A stretch of DNA of 64,000 nt from Acanthaster planci (lineage: Eukaryota > Echinodermata > Asteroidea > Valvatida > Acanthasteridae), in contig NW_019091539.1 of NCBI RefSeq assembly GCF_001949145.1, forward strand, positions 670,879 to 734,878, given 5' to 3'. The notes beneath the pieces are model-generated. The model made no database searches. It saw only the letters and a program-made list of their open reading frames with translations, and was not told the origin of the DNA. The position numbers and the translations under genes are program-made. Positions 12,801 to 27,800 of the stretch are shown here, in pieces. Within the stretch, counting starts at the first letter, position 1. Each line of letters starts with the position of its first letter.

Positions 12801-15800
12801 CTGAAAGGTTCTGCTCTTGACTGAATAGCCCCAAGTGACAATTGCCAAACATCATTTCGTGAATCCAAACCAAGGAAAAATTACTGCATCATGAAAAATG
12901 TCGCAACGTGCTTTTCTCCCCGAACTTCCCCAAAGATAGCCGGCAATCATTCTTTCTGAATTTCTCATATCTCGAGACATGTCTCTTCGCACCTTGGACT
13001 TGTTCAAGCCACGTTTATTTCCCCGTAAAAAAGCCGATAAGGAACACTGAGAGCGAACTATTCTCGTTAATTATTGCGGCCATTCTCGGCTTGATTGGGG
13101 GACATTCCAAGCAGTCGAGCGCAACAGACGGTTTACACAAAACCCGCTCGTCCTGCGCAGACGTTTCCGAGCAAAAATAAATACACACTGGGTCCCCTAG
13201 CTTACGTGTGCAGCTGGCAATAAATATGCCAGCCACCGTGTTTGAGATGTCCGCAAGGAGCGAAATTTATACCTCTTTCCTTTCCTTTAGTTTTTCGGAG
13301 ATTTGTTTGGCCCATTTTTCATGAAGTGCGGACAGTACCCCGACTCAATGAAATTGGACGGCAGAAAAACACAACAGCGACTGCAAAAACAACAGCGCAG
13401 CGCGCTGACACGCGAACACTTGGCAACAGCGAGACAACTCATAGGGATCCACGTTTCTAGAGACTGAGCATGCACGAGAGAGTCGCGCATACAGAAAAAA
13501 ACCGCTTTGAATTTTAACTTCATCTAACGACTTTTAAGTATCAAAGTGCCTTCAATTTTTTTAGAAAATGATACAGAAGAACTGGACAGAGAAGCATGGT
13601 TCGTGTAAAAACAACCGGAAAGATCCACCCAAAACCAAACCTCGCCAAATGAACACGGCTTTCTCTTATCGGCGTGGATTCTTTCAACGTAGCAATCACT
13701 CCCCTACTGCGAATTCACCTGCGCATGTGGACTAAAAACTTGAGAAATGGCGGCAGAGAAGGTGGCATTTTAGGGTCGTGGTTAACGTTATAACTCATGT
13801 TCGCACCAAAAGCACAACAATCATCAAGGGCGGGCCAGAACCGAATTCCCGGAGCCCAAAATATCAATGCACTCACATGGTCTTTGGAAGGCGTGGGGCT
13901 ATCATTTTACACACCTTAGGAAGGAAAAGAAATTAGTGCATCCTTTATCTCATAATCCTTTTTATACAACCCCCGGACCAATTGCTGCCTTTTTTTTCGT
14001 TTACTCCTCCCAATTCGCCATTGCAATCATTAAATAAGATGCGAGGCTGAGCATTACAAACAATATACGACATATCATGAGCTACTCCATCCCAGTACTA
14101 ATTCTTCTACTTACTTCAGTTTGAGGTCGGGATGGAAAACTGGTTTGTATTCCACCGCGTAAGACGTGTCGTTCCTCACCGCCCAGTCGAAGAAGGAGTC
14201 CGCCACTTGAATCGTGAAATTCACCACAAAGTTGTCTGCACTCCGGACTTCGAGGGGCGGGTCCGCCAACCACGCCATCGTCAGACCTGTAGATGCAGAA
14301 TTGGATGGGAACTCAATTATTTGGCGGTAAATTTCTAAACTGTAACCATTAAAAGCACAGAAGTTTTGGGCAACCAAATGAGACTTAGTGACATTGATTA
14401 CCTGAGACATTAGCTTGCAAAAATTAAGTATATCAATGGCCAATACTCACGAGACGATCATTTTAGATTGTACTTCTTGATTTCATTTCATTTGATTTCA
14501 TTTCTAGTGAATACCATTTTACGCTCCATCCATTCTATTAATCTTACACAATTGAGTATTGACCTATCGCTATTTGTGAGTTAGCCATGTCCCGTAGAAC
14601 AACCCTATGGAATTTTGTACATTGTGTTTTGTTTGTCCCCATTTTGCACGTCCCGCGATCATTTTGTATTGGACAATATTTCACAAACTGCGTCGACGCG
14701 ATTGTCTGCTTCGTCTCGTTTTCAAAAATATGTGTCCTTTTGTCTTTCATTTAGATTTATTTAACGCAGTAGAGTTAACCTACTGTTTACTCTTTAAACT
14801 ACGGAAAGAGATTTAAAACATATTTGAAAAATATGATCCGTTGTAATTGTGAAACAGTCAATCCTGCACAGCAATCAACAGGGGCAAGTATTTCCAATCA
14901 ACTCTGACAATGTTTAACTTAGCGAATGGAATATGGCGAATATTTATAAATGAATTATGTCAAACACCAGCCTTAAAAATGTCTGATGCATATTAATTGC
15001 TTTAAAAAAAGCTTAGCAAAATTTTGCTGAAAAGAGCAATGCGATTTTTTACATGTATAATTAATAATTTGTCGTGATAATATTTTAAATAATTAGCCAT
15101 GAACTGTTAATGGAATTAGTTGAATCTGCATTAGTCACGTATTATACAAGTTGTGCTTAATAAATTACATTGGGAAGACAGGTTTCCAGAATGTCATCAT
15201 AGTGGTGGCATCTGATTTCGATTCACTCTCACGATAAATCAAAGTCTATACTGTGCCACTATCCCGAACATTCTTCATGTGGCTTCTGGTTGACGGGAAA
15301 CTCTACTCAACAGCTCATTTCACTAATGTAGTCGGCTGTCACACTTCCCCTCGGCACGCTAGAGAACGATCGTGTACCTTTCATGCCCTGCTGAAGGTCG
15401 CACAGATTTCTTTATATGTTACCACCAGGGTGCCTGGTAGGCCATTGCTCTACGGGTAGGCCTGCATGGCCCGCATCATGAGGCCGAAATTTCGAGTGTC
15501 ATCGGCGACCACGCACGCTTGAATTTGCACACACTCCTCAACAGAGAATTCTCTTTAATCACCTTAGACATATTTTGTCTTGCTTCTTGGTTTATGCCAA
15601 AAAGTCAAGCTGAATTTAACTATACACTTCACAGGCACTAGCCTGTTTCTTGTAGAGCACCTTAATGACAAATCTCTCCCAGTTCGTTGCGTTGAATGTA
15701 TGTTTGTTTGATCCCAATCTACTTCAAACCCAGTTCAGACTGGCGTGCCGGAGTCGCGCCGAACCACATTTGAATATTGCACATAAATGAATTATCCCCG

Positions 15801-18800
15801 CACAGGACGTCGAAGGATCGATTTTTTCAGTCGGTGGGAACGACTTTGGAACACTTAGTTTCAGTCGTAACTTTTTTCCCTTAAAACCGAGCGCAGTGCA
15901 AATTTCTGGAAATGTATGGTAATTGGGAAATTTGACCTTTAGTATGTCACGATTCATCGGCAGCCTTGGTGTCCTAAGGTTGATGTAATTGTGTATGATT
16001 TCCAGTGAGAAAGAAATTGACCAATGTAACTAGCTGGTGAGCCTATTCACGGTGGAACCAATTGAATGATATATGCCCAGCCTTTCCCCCTTCACACTAA
16101 TCTTATTCATTGTTTCATCAAGATTCCCTTAAGTTTGCTTGCTGTTGTTCGTGTTTCTTGCGCATATGGGTAATTCCAGAAATTAGGGGTCCAAAAGTGT
16201 GACTTTTTGTGTCCCTGTTACATCTGACCTTTGATATTTGACATGGAAATGTCACCGGAATTGATTTCAAACTATTACTGTTTGTTTGGCAGGTAATTTG
16301 CATTAATTTAGCATCTTGGAAATTAGAAAACGTGTTCTGAACTTACAAAATCGTGTGTCAGATGTGACCCCTAATTTCTAAAATTATCCATTATATCAAC
16401 GAAATTTCTTCATGAAGCAAGTTTTGATCATTATGGCCTTTGCACTGCTGGTAGGCTTCATGCTTATGTCCATCATTTTACCAACTGTTATCAAAATAAA
16501 AGTATTGTTCCATCAATATGGTGAAAAACTGTGGCGAGAAATAACGCAGCAAGAAGCGAGTTGTCAGCGTAAATATTTAAATCGAGTGCCGTGCGCAGTT
16601 TGAATTAAACAAGCTTCAATTAAACACGCCTGTATCTATTTGGATCGATTCAAGTCGATCTACATACTTATACGTTGTCCCGGCTACTTCAAAACTTTAT
16701 CATTCGAATTACCGATTATGACATGCAATTTCGTCAAAAACCTTTGACGTCTTTGAACATCTTGTTGAGGAAGTTAAGTTCATTCCAACTGTTGCTGAAT
16801 GGCAGGGTACCGTGCACGATANCTGAGCTAGAAGTCTGTAAAGAATTCCTGAGATTCCGATCAAACAATGAGCAACACAAAGGCGGGGGGGGTTCTCTCC
16901 GCCCCATATCTTGCATCATATGAATGGCAGAATTCAGACATATGGGACGGAGGGGTACCCCCACACGCCCAATCCCTATACACACCCCAGACTATTGTTG
17001 CCTAACACATATACCCAGCAAGAAATGAGACCCAGGGGTACCCCCCCCAACATGTCCAATCCCTATACACATTCCAGACCATTGTTACTTAACACATCCC
17101 CCCCCCAAGTTGTCTGAAAGGAATTCCCCAGATTCCTGCGAGACGATTACCAACACAAAGGTGGGGGTGCTCTCCGTCCCATATCCTGCGTCAAATGTCC
17201 TAAGATGGCAAACTTTCGAAATTAGCCTGTTTATTACGCAAGCAATTATAGTTCTTACCATTGAAGTGCTTAACCAATTCATCGCGACGAAAACATCGAT
17301 ATTTTACGGTGATCGACGGATCGGTCAGGTTCATTTCCCAGCATTTAAAAATTTCAGGGCTTTGAAAAGTAGTCAAGCAATTCTATCCGAGACAAACAAA
17401 ACCATTCTTAGAAAATCACAGCCTTACGGCAATGATTTTTTGACGGGTCATGACGTCAAAACTTGGTCTGGATCGTTTCCAGAGTTTCATAACATAACTC
17501 CCCTCTTGTTGGTGGTAATGTACAGCGCGTACGATTAAATTCAAATGAGACAGTGTTGGGTTTTATGAACCCTGGAACAATAACAACATATTTTACAATG
17601 TACATGTATTGTTACTTCCAAATAAAAAAGATATGGCTTTTGGAGAGATATACATTTTGACATGACAGCGATTAATTTCCGTGGAACAGAATCGCTCCCT
17701 AGCGTCCTTTGAAATCGTATTACTATACAACCTCGCACTTATAAAAAAAAATAGTTTTTAGTGCAGCGTTCTTGTTCGTGGCAAATGCAAGCGCAAGCTT
17801 GATTACAAGAACGTGGAGGAACAGGGGATATGTCACAGTTGGATGGAACCGTTTGTGAATTGACCCATGGTTTGTGGTGGGCATTCTCGTATTCATGGCG
17901 CCGCAGAGTTAGTTTTGTTCAACCTTCCTACCTATGGTTTCCACTTCAGTGATCGAATCAATCAGATGTCGATCAGAATTCAGTCAAGATTCCTTTAGCA
18001 AGCCCCCCCCCCAAGAATTAAAAGTCTGGTCGTTGGGCTTAAACGGAGACACCGCAACAATGCTTTGTGGTTGGCCTGAGGTTGACTGGTGGTTGGGTGG
18101 TTGCCCAGTGACTTATCCTGCGGGAGGATCACATATGCAGCAAGGTATGAGACGGAGAGAACCCCCCTGCTTTGTGTTGGTCATTGTCTCGCGGGAATCT
18201 GGGGAATTCCTTTCAGACATCTTGGGGGATGTGTTAAGTAAAAATAGTCTGGAATGTGTACAGGGATTGGATATGTTGGGGGGGGGTACCCCTCCGTCTC
18301 ATTTCTTGCTGGGTATAGGGAGGATGGAGGTTGGGGCAAGCTGTTCCTCATGGAGACTTGTTTGCAATCTTAAAACTTTTTCAACAATGTTAACGTATTC
18401 ATAAAAAGGTTTTCACTTCACGTTTCATGCTTCATCTTATCATGCTTCCAACATTCAAAATCAAAAATTGATGCCTGCTTTTAAATTTCAATCAACAGAA
18501 TTGTCCAAATTTGGAGAGTAAAGGAAAAATATCAGGGAAAATAGAGAAAATATTTCTCTCTAAGTCGTCAAACGAGTAGCAATGCTCTTGGACATCTTGA
18601 GTTAGGTTTATACCCAGAAGCAAAACCAAACATGAAAGACCTGCGCGTGTGTAGGGGAAAAAGACCGGAGTGACATTCAACATTCCAAAGAAACCCTAAC
18701 TACGGTGTTTTCATAACCCTGCATTCTCCTACTTTGCCTATGACTCTGTTGACACTCATGGGAGTTATTTTTAGCGTCGTGGAAGCCTTCCATCAGACCC

Positions 18801-21800
18801 TTCACATAAAATAATGCAAGAAAGTTGGGTCAGATAAAATATCACACGCATCTGAAAACTGCAACATGTGCATAACTCGCTGGATCGATGTTTGTCGAAA
18901 TGAAAACAACTGTCACAGTGGACAAGAGACAGCCACGAGACGCCACGTGCAGCCTTCACGGTGTGGGTACGGTCATGGACTAGGCAGTTGAACATTGACA
19001 GCCACTCGCTAGATCAGAGAACGGCCAATCAGGCAATGTTTTTTTTTCTGTTGTACATGTACTTACCAGGTTTCGATCCAGAGTTTTCTTAGCTTTCAGA
19101 ATACAAAACGGAATCAACACTGAAGTGTTCATAGTCTTGGGTTTGTCGACGACTTAAAAATTAACATGATATTTTGTTTAAGAATAATTGCAGATCGTTG
19201 ACGGTAATATTACCGAGTCACATCAGCTCATATTATCTACATGTACATGTATAATGTCGACTGAACTTCACACAGTACAAAGAGAAAGGCAAGGACCCGT
19301 GTTGAATGCCACGATTGAAACTAGATCGGTGCCGACAGATTGCGCTGCTACTCAAGTCGAATTTAATCTGCATGGAGCTATCTGGGTCCTGTCACTTACA
19401 GATCACACAACACTCCTCAATCTAAGAAATAAAATTTTTCCATGGTAGGTGAGATATGCTTTGCATTACACATGGAAAGCCCGGTATTTCCCTGGGCACT
19501 TTTTTCCCTAAATCGTTTCAGCCATGTACGTCCAAATGAATCGCGACCAGTTGACTACTACACTTTTTCCCAAAGGTAGTTTTAACTCAAGTAAAGATTT
19601 TGAGGTTTGTTAGTTCCTTTACCATTGTTTAAGCAAAATGAAAGGTTACGGGTGAAACTTACAGGTGAAGGTCAACTTCTCATTTATTATCGACTTAACA
19701 AGGCAGAGACGTAACATTTAAATCAGACACAATTATTTCAATTATTTGAATTTTAAGGCTAATCCCCGACTACCAGCATTTTGTTCTGTCACCAGAGCAA
19801 AAAGGTAGGTCAATAAAAATCTGATACTTCACTCTCCAATAGATAATGTGAAACTGAAGTGTAAGCTTAGCTCAAAATGGCTCTACATCCGCCTTGGAAG
19901 GTCTCAGCTGGAAATGTAACGGGAGCCGCATACGGACCAAAACCCAACTGAACCCTTCATTAATCGGGCCTTTAAAACGGCAATTCAGGGGAATGTATTT
20001 GTAGAACGTGTGGAATGGGGAGGTTGCAATATCCATCGTGTTGGTATAGGCCTACAGTATATACAGTCGAAGAAAAGCATGCCGTGATCCAAACTCTTGG
20101 AGTACGGTCGGTATACCTCCCCTTTCTCTCATCATCGACCATGGATGTTATATGTCAAACTCTCATTTTGCACTTCATGACTATTACATCCCCAACATTA
20201 CCGGTCAAGACACCATTATCTGCATGACTCCCTTTTACGAGCCCATCTTTTGCTACACGGCTCGACTGAATCAACTGGCTGATTATTCAAGGCTTGAAAA
20301 CCTCATGGGGATTCAACCATCATCATGGGAAATGGAAAAAAAATCCATTACCTTAAATTAACGACTGAGAGAGGTATACTTTGGGAAATGCAATTGAATC
20401 AGAAGGGGGAATGCTGGTATGTGTTTACTCGAACAACAAATGCCAAGGAATCGTAATTTTCCAACGGTAAACCCTATTGAGTCCACGTATATTTCCCTGT
20501 CGGCACAAAGGTTCGGTTCAGCAGCGTCTATACCAGCGCAATTCTGCAATGTATTTTTAAAGTTCTGATATTGAATGTCGATTCATACTTGGCACAAAAG
20601 CAAACACGAACGCTAATTATCTCATCATATCAAATATATGCGCTGCAAATTTGCAACAGTTGAACACATTTCAACTCAAACCAATTTCGCTGCAAATATC
20701 CCCTTTATTTATTGTAAGGGTTTTGTGCTCAAATTATGTATTAGTAATCCCTAAAATTTTCAGCTGTAAATATTTTGAGAAAAATGTTTCTTGGCCTATT
20801 GTCATGACCTGACAGAAGAACAAATCACCAAAGAACAGAAAATTTAAGAAAGCAAAATATCTAAATTTGAGAGATTTTGGTGCTGAAATAACTGTAATGC
20901 TGAGATCTCTTCATGGGACATCACTATTTTACTCATGAATATGTGAATTTAAATAAGCCTAAAAAACACACACCCTTGCTACTGAATACACTTAAGAATG
21001 ACTCCTCCCCCCCCCCCAAAAAAACCCAGTAAATAAATAAAAATGGGTTGCATGCACCAATATGCATTTCTAGGGATTTTATTTTTTGAAAACAACAACA
21101 AATAGACCATTTAAACAAATTTCATCTTTATGCGTTCATCTCTGAGAATTTGTGAAAACTTTATGAAACCGATAGGGTTCGTGCATATTTAGACATTCTG
21201 GGCAAAGTATGCAACAGTACATCAGGGAAGCAGTCAAAGAGAACACGATTTCAACGTGTGAACCGTTACGTGGGCCTACGTTATCTGTGAGCTACATATT
21301 CCTGAAGCGCAGCGGGAAATCAGAAATGTATCATTCTACTCATAAACCCCACAGGAAACAGATGGAAAGGTAAAATGAACCATGAGCCGAAGGCATCAGG
21401 ACTAAAAGAAACCGACCAATAACAGGAATAACAGTTCACTGGTGACAGTTTCCACATGGAGGGACCAAACCTCACACGAGTCAAGTATACAAATATAAAT
21501 ACAGAATACCACTCAGAGGGTATACAAGTTAACAGAAAGAAAGGCAAACGGTGCGCACAATGTGCGGCGCGAGAGTTATTTGCGCGCGGGGACGAGTTAT
21601 ACCGCGCAAATTGGTTTCCAAATGCGATTAAGGGTAAGGTTTCCAGCGCATTTTTAGCCCGGAGGGCTTCTGGCGAGGTTGTCTCCTGCAACGTGTCACG
21701 CCGGGTGACGCAGCCCTGTCAAAGTTTACGTTCAACTTCGGTCAAGTCGCTGGCTGTCAGTGGAAGAGTATTCCCCTTCACTATGGCTTTAGCCTTGCGT

Positions 21801-24800
21801 GCATGAGAGTTGTTCATGCTCTGCGTAAATCTCTATACCTTAAGATCGTATGACAGGGGCTTCCTACTCGCACGGTACGCTGGTCCCAGGGCTTGTTCAT
21901 GAACCATTCATATTATTACATATTTAATGGCCACAACACGTTGCATTTGGAGGAAGAAAAAACAGCATTAGAAAGTTACCGCTGTGGCAGGAATTATATA
22001 ACGTGCAAGGCCCTGGCTACAGCGCCAGTAGCCACTTCCCAACGGGCTAGTTTGTCGCAGCCGCAGTTAGTTAACCTGGACTACGGCTTACCACAACTGT
22101 TTCATAGCTGCATATCTGGACACGTTCTCGAGCGATCAGACGTTTGCACCTCTACGGAAAACATGTTTTCTCTGATTTTATCTGTTCCAATAAATATGGA
22201 AGCATCCAAATCGAACGCAGTGTCATTTGTCTTCAGAGCTCAACTATATAACAAGCGTAAAAGGGCTTTTTTTCTGTTCATGCCAAGATGCGAATTCGGA
22301 ACGTAGCTTGAGTTATTCGGAAAAAAACAGAGAAAACGAGGGGAACCGTCGCCCTGTGTTCGTAGTGGATAAACCCTTGTGCTTGCCAAACAACGGCTAC
22401 ATGCACTGCTTGGCAGTTTCTGATCAGCTTGCTGACGACAACTCTCGTTGTGCCGTACCACCCACCTACCTTCCTCTCACTCCAAGCATAATGCTCCGGG
22501 GAACTTTACAAACATGAAAATCAAAGACGTGAGAGCGTCGAGAAAAAGCGAACATCGGGCGGGGATAAAATGTAGCTGGGCACCCCTCATGCCGACAAAC
22601 ATCACCTCCAAATACACTTCGATTGATCTGCGCACATTTTACTGAGGCACAAAGGTGGAAGTTAAGTGAAGGTTCTTGCGGCTGAATGGACCAGGGAAAC
22701 ACCCTTTGGGAATCAAGACATTGTTGTGATTACAATGTACCTCAAAGCGGCCGCTCATTATTTGCTACTTTTGTACGCTTGATTTTCTTTCATTACGGGT
22801 ATATTTACTGGCGAGATATAGCCCGGTTATATGCACTCAAGGGGGGGTGTACATTATATCCAAATTATTGCCATGAGTACTCCGATCTATCCAAACAGTG
22901 TTATTGACATCGGGAGTAACACGGGCGTTTCACAATAGTGCGCCGCCAAGAGTTTGCAACGTGTTGGCCAATCACAATGCTCGAAATCTGTCGACCCAGT
23001 GCGCGTTTGGGAAGGGTCGACAAATTCCGCGCGTTGTGATTGGCCAATGCGTTGCAAACTCTTGGAGGTGCGCTATTGTGAATCGCCCGTATTGGCCTCT
23101 CTGTTTGAAATGCAAAGCAGAATGCTCAACAGTTACGGTTGAAGCGGAAACCAAATGGTTGCGATTTAGTGCAGAATAAAACCAAAATACCGAGCGATTT
23201 TCAAGAAAAACAAAGTAAGAGTAACTCCAGAACTCATCCAGAATGACCCCAAAATTACGCCGACTTCGAAATCCGAGTGTATTCGTAAGTTATCCTTACG
23301 ATATCCGCACGGTTGACACATTCGCAATGATTAGGCACATTGCATGATTCTAGACTGCTTAACGCCAAGCACACTTCTACTAAACTTGTAAGAACGCTGT
23401 AAGATTATCCAGAATTAGCTGCGAATACAACGGAAAAAACCAAGAGTTGCAATTATTTGTTCCCGAATTATTCCAACAATTTTGCACATGACCAACATTG
23501 TCGGGGTGCTTCCCGATTTCTTGTGAACTTCCACCGAACTACGAGAATCATCCGTACGCTGCCAAGAACAACTGCCCAATGTCCTCATGGATTGCTGTTC
23601 GTGACAGTCCGGCTTAAAAATCGGAAATGTGTGAACCCGCCTTTATCCTGCTTGACAAGGCACTACAGCTTGCGACTATGTACATGTATATGAAGCACCA
23701 TTGAAAATGATGCGGCTTTTGAGAAGTTGTCCTCCGGCAACAACTGGGTGGAGAGGGTACTTCATTAGAGAATAGGAGTTGAAAAAAATCGGACCGAAGG
23801 CGTGAATATCATTTAAGGAGAATCCAGATACGTGGTGATTGTTTTTAGAGAACGATCCTCAACACACGACACTGTATCACGTACATCTAAACGTAGTGTA
23901 GCTTTTCCGTGCAGCACCATAGGTGTGGTAAATTATTTTCGGTGTTGTAGGGATGAAAATTATGAAGTTAGCTTGTTTTCTTTTTTTAAGTTTATCTTCA
24001 GAGATTTTGTGACATGTTAGGCGCATGTATTTGGCCAACAAGTAAATCGGCTGTGTCGTCAATGGCCAAGAAACCCGACGTAATCATTTTGCTGTTTATA
24101 AAGCTTGAGATTTCCGTCAATCTTTCCACGCACACACACAAGCAGCGCCTAAAGAGTGTTTTGGGGATTACTTGTGTGCTATTATGCACGCCATTTCCAT
24201 AATCGCATGCAGACTTGTCGTAATTACACTGCCAACCGATGTGCACGCATACATCATAGACCGGTATCATTATCATTAATAACTAACGCCTTTTAAAGTT
24301 AGGCCCTATGGGCCTGCAAACATTCATTCGACGGACTCTGGAAGTTCTCAGGCCACCGGCAGACACGAGTAAACGGTCTTGGACGTTTCAAAGCGATTCA
24401 ATTCCATTCAACCAACAAGTGGCATGTTTTAGTTGATGGGTCGGTGTTCGGTGTCCTTCCTCCATGGTCAGAGTTAGAACGTCCCTTCTCCCCTGTACAT
24501 TTTCGGGAAGGCTCATAATTCAATCATCCGCCGGACAAAGTGGATGAGGGAATTTTCAAATGGCACACCGAATGGAAGTGCTTATCTGAATGATCGAAGA
24601 CGGCTGGGTGTTCAGCATGCTTTATGTCATCCGTGCTGAATCCCGAGTGCGTTGTGGCCGTTCCCATGGTGATTCCTTGATTGATTCCTTCCTTATGGAA
24701 AATGTATGGGACGTTGTGCCACGGGAAATCGTGGCAATGCCGCTACCTGCCACTTTTCCTTCGGGACAAACTCATCGGGCTATTTGAATATCGTGGCAGT

Positions 24801-27800
24801 GCCTTCCCCTAAATTTAGAATTCCTTCTGCGCAAAATCCCTGTAAAATCATGCGAATGCCCGCATTATCATTCTAATACTGATCTTATTCAACACTCTCT
24901 TAGTACCATGCTAATGCGTCTGTTTTGGGTAGTTCACTGCTTTCAGAGCTACTATATATACATACGTAATAACTGTAACAGTATCCCTGGTAAGTGAGGG
25001 TTGTGTAGTCGTAATTAAAAAAAAAAAACAGTAAAAGTGGGGCTTCCATCCATTTCCAAAGTTTAGTTTTTGTTTGCCTGTAGCCAGCCCCACATGCAAG
25101 TATGAAGCCAAAATGTGCGGGGGATCAGAAGGCTCCAGTTCTGGCTTTGAGCACGATGCTCCGGTGTCAAGCACGGGGGACCAAACAACCACCACATGTG
25201 GGACTGAGAGTATGCGATCCCGGAGCCAGAACTGATCCCTCGATTTTAAGAATAGGCCCAAGTCAGTTCTACGTTGACCATTTGAACGTGAGGATGACAG
25301 GGAATCCTGCCCCAGACACACGATGATACATCCAGTGGACAAGATGTCACATCCATGAGGAATGCTTTTAGGGTCTCGTTTATGGTGAGACGAATACGTG
25401 GCAGCAAATCTCGTCAAATAATTCGTGGAAGAGGTGCGTTTTTATGGGTACGGCTGGGGGTGTAGGCCCTAATGGAGTGTCGTAATCGCACAGCGTCAGG
25501 AGAGAAGAGAAGATGACGAATTGAACACAGTGGAGGAATATGTAATTTGTCCCATTCGCACACTAGAGACAGAAATCAAACCGTGAAGATCTGCAAGACT
25601 GTCACATTTGTCCATGCATATCCATTTCAATTTTCACCGTAAATCGATAATCACGTTAGTCTTGGGGAAAAAACTTGTGGAGAACTCATTTCCTTTGCCA
25701 GATCTTTTTCGAATGAGCCAGCAGAGACATTGTTTAATTCATGATGCACCATACCTACATGCTCTAACCGTGGGGAGCCATCTATCGCAAACATCTTGGA
25801 GACATTCAAGGCCGACGGCGGGCCGTCTTTTGATGATACCTCGTTATCTTTTATGGGCCACATTTCGTCTGCCAGGCTTTCATCACATGGTTTGTCCAAA
25901 TACCGACGTCATTGAGAAGGAAACGATATGCTCATGCAATATGTAAACAACTGAGCAATAAATGATTTCAAGAAGCCGCGAGGATGATCGGGGTGTCTTA
26001 AAAGGAAAAATGATGTTTGCCCACACGTATTAAACATATCAAGTTTTAGCGTTATAAATCACAAAACTCGGCGAAACTTCCACGTCGCCATACGCGAAAG
26101 GACGCAGTGGACAAGTGATCAAACTTTAACCATCCTTATTCATGGACAGACACAAAATGGATTTAGCCACTACTGTGCTGCGTTAAAAAAAAGAAGATGG
26201 CATATTCACGAGCGCAGAACTAGCAATTCCAATGCCCTCTACTTCTGCCATTGATGTCAGCTCTGTCGTTGATTTTTTCTAACACTGAGCCAAACTTGAA
26301 TCACAATGACGTGTATTTTGATACTTCCAATTTATATTTGGATGTTAACTCGAGGACAAACGACAACGGCGAAATAAAGACGAAAAGAAAACATAACAGT
26401 TCAAAATATGCAAATTAATCATTTCAGTTTAAAAAGGCGGAACACAAAGTTTAACACAGCACGAACGGCAGCTTTAACCTAATGCCATGTAATAGAACCT
26501 CAGTTTGGAAAACTGTACAGATTTCATCGTGAAACGAAAAGAAAATAAACACATTTACTTAATATAACATCTTCCAGTTGAATACTGATCAGAGGGCGCA
26601 CTTACTGTGTTCCTTTCTTCACAAGCGCACTTCAGACACACGAAAGTGTCGCTCATTTTAATCAAAGTCTCCGCTAAGAGAAGTAGATTTGTTACGACCA
26701 ACACGATTTGGCTCTTCAACACAGGCCCTCTGAAACACAACAACACGTCTGGCAACTGAAGAGGTGAGCGAAGGAATATTATTTAAAGTGGAGACCAAGG
26801 CTTGGTAATTTCCAATCTTTCCAACCCTTCTTTTTTTCCTTCTCAAAGGGTGGGGAGGGTTGGTTTGTTTTTGCCCTGACAGCAGGCAAACAGAGAAGAT
26901 AAACTGACCATGGCTCACTCCATCTTCACACCTCCTGACAAAAATAGCACCAGCCAATTACAGTAATGTGGACACATTTCTGTCGATTATGCTTGAATCA
27001 ACCCCGCGTAACAAGCAAGCATGTAGCCAATTTCCAATTTAAGGCCCGGGATAATCTGACGGTCAACGACACACGAAAAGGGGTTCTCGACCGCCTAACA
27101 GCGCGGTTTGTTATCCCTCTCCCTTTTTTCTGGAGCAGGTATCGAGAAGGAATGATTTTAGGTGTAAAACTGAGGATCAAAACCAGACCGCTTAAGAGGA
27201 GCACCGCGTTGCCACGGAGAACGAATCCCAGTCCCCAAAGTCATAAGTGTTTCAGGCCTGAAACCGGCAATTTAAAAGTTTGTAAAAAACAAAGCACATC
27301 AGAGAAGGATTGCATGATATTATATCTCCACTCAAAATGTCATGAGCGGCGACTGTTAAAAAACCTTCAGGGAATTGTTTCGTTAAAGTCGAGTACTTTA
27401 CAGTCACTTGACATATACCCTATACAAGTACCAAATTGTTGAGGGTAAAGTCCTTCAGGTAAAGGCAGGACTGGCGTACAGTGTCATGTCATTTTTGTGA
27501 CACATTTGTTGACATCTGCATATTAATGTATTGTACTTCCCATAAAAACATATCATAAGATTTGGTTTTGATTGTGAGATCGTATAAACCTCTGAATCCT
27601 CTTTCTAATGTGTCCACTCTCCATTAGAAATTTAAAAGACGTTTTTGGAGATGGGGTTTCCAAGAAAGGCATAGAACTGCTTTTACGCCCTTCACATCGC
27701 GTTAAAATCGTGACACACATGCTTTCGCGTGCCGGAATTAAAAACAGAAACTTCAAACAAGCAACATTCATGGAACAAAAGAGTTTATACCCAGTTATCA

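Larger units (their letters stand above)
6865..14114. other. Intron of the unidentified gene, no further exon supported
   Basis: About 7.2 kb between exons 5 and 4. It holds the 275-bp MITE, the THAP foldback and AT-rich unique sequence. The open frames seen here are short and lack coding character or matching splice sites. Confidence 0.45.
14287..26605. other. Intron region between exons 3 and 4 of the unidentified gene
   Basis: About 12.3 kb. Reading phase demands at least one unseen exon here (phase 0 in, phase 1 out). A 31-base candidate at 19663-19693 minus fits the phases but is too short to support alone. The rest is AT-rich sequence and repeats. Confidence 0.4.

Noticed and set aside
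17934-18404. 156-codon plus-strand open frame
   Set aside because: Most of it lies in the inverted C-rich repeat at 18128-18318 and does not stay open in the related copies.
24911-25417. 168-codon minus-strand open frame
   Set aside because: No domain, no splice context, and it crosses an A/T homopolymer. Residue order looks random and the frame is interpretable as chance in intron sequence.
26966-27442. 158-codon plus-strand open frame
   Set aside because: No recognisable motif, antisense frames equally open, and it lies in the intron of the minus-strand gene.
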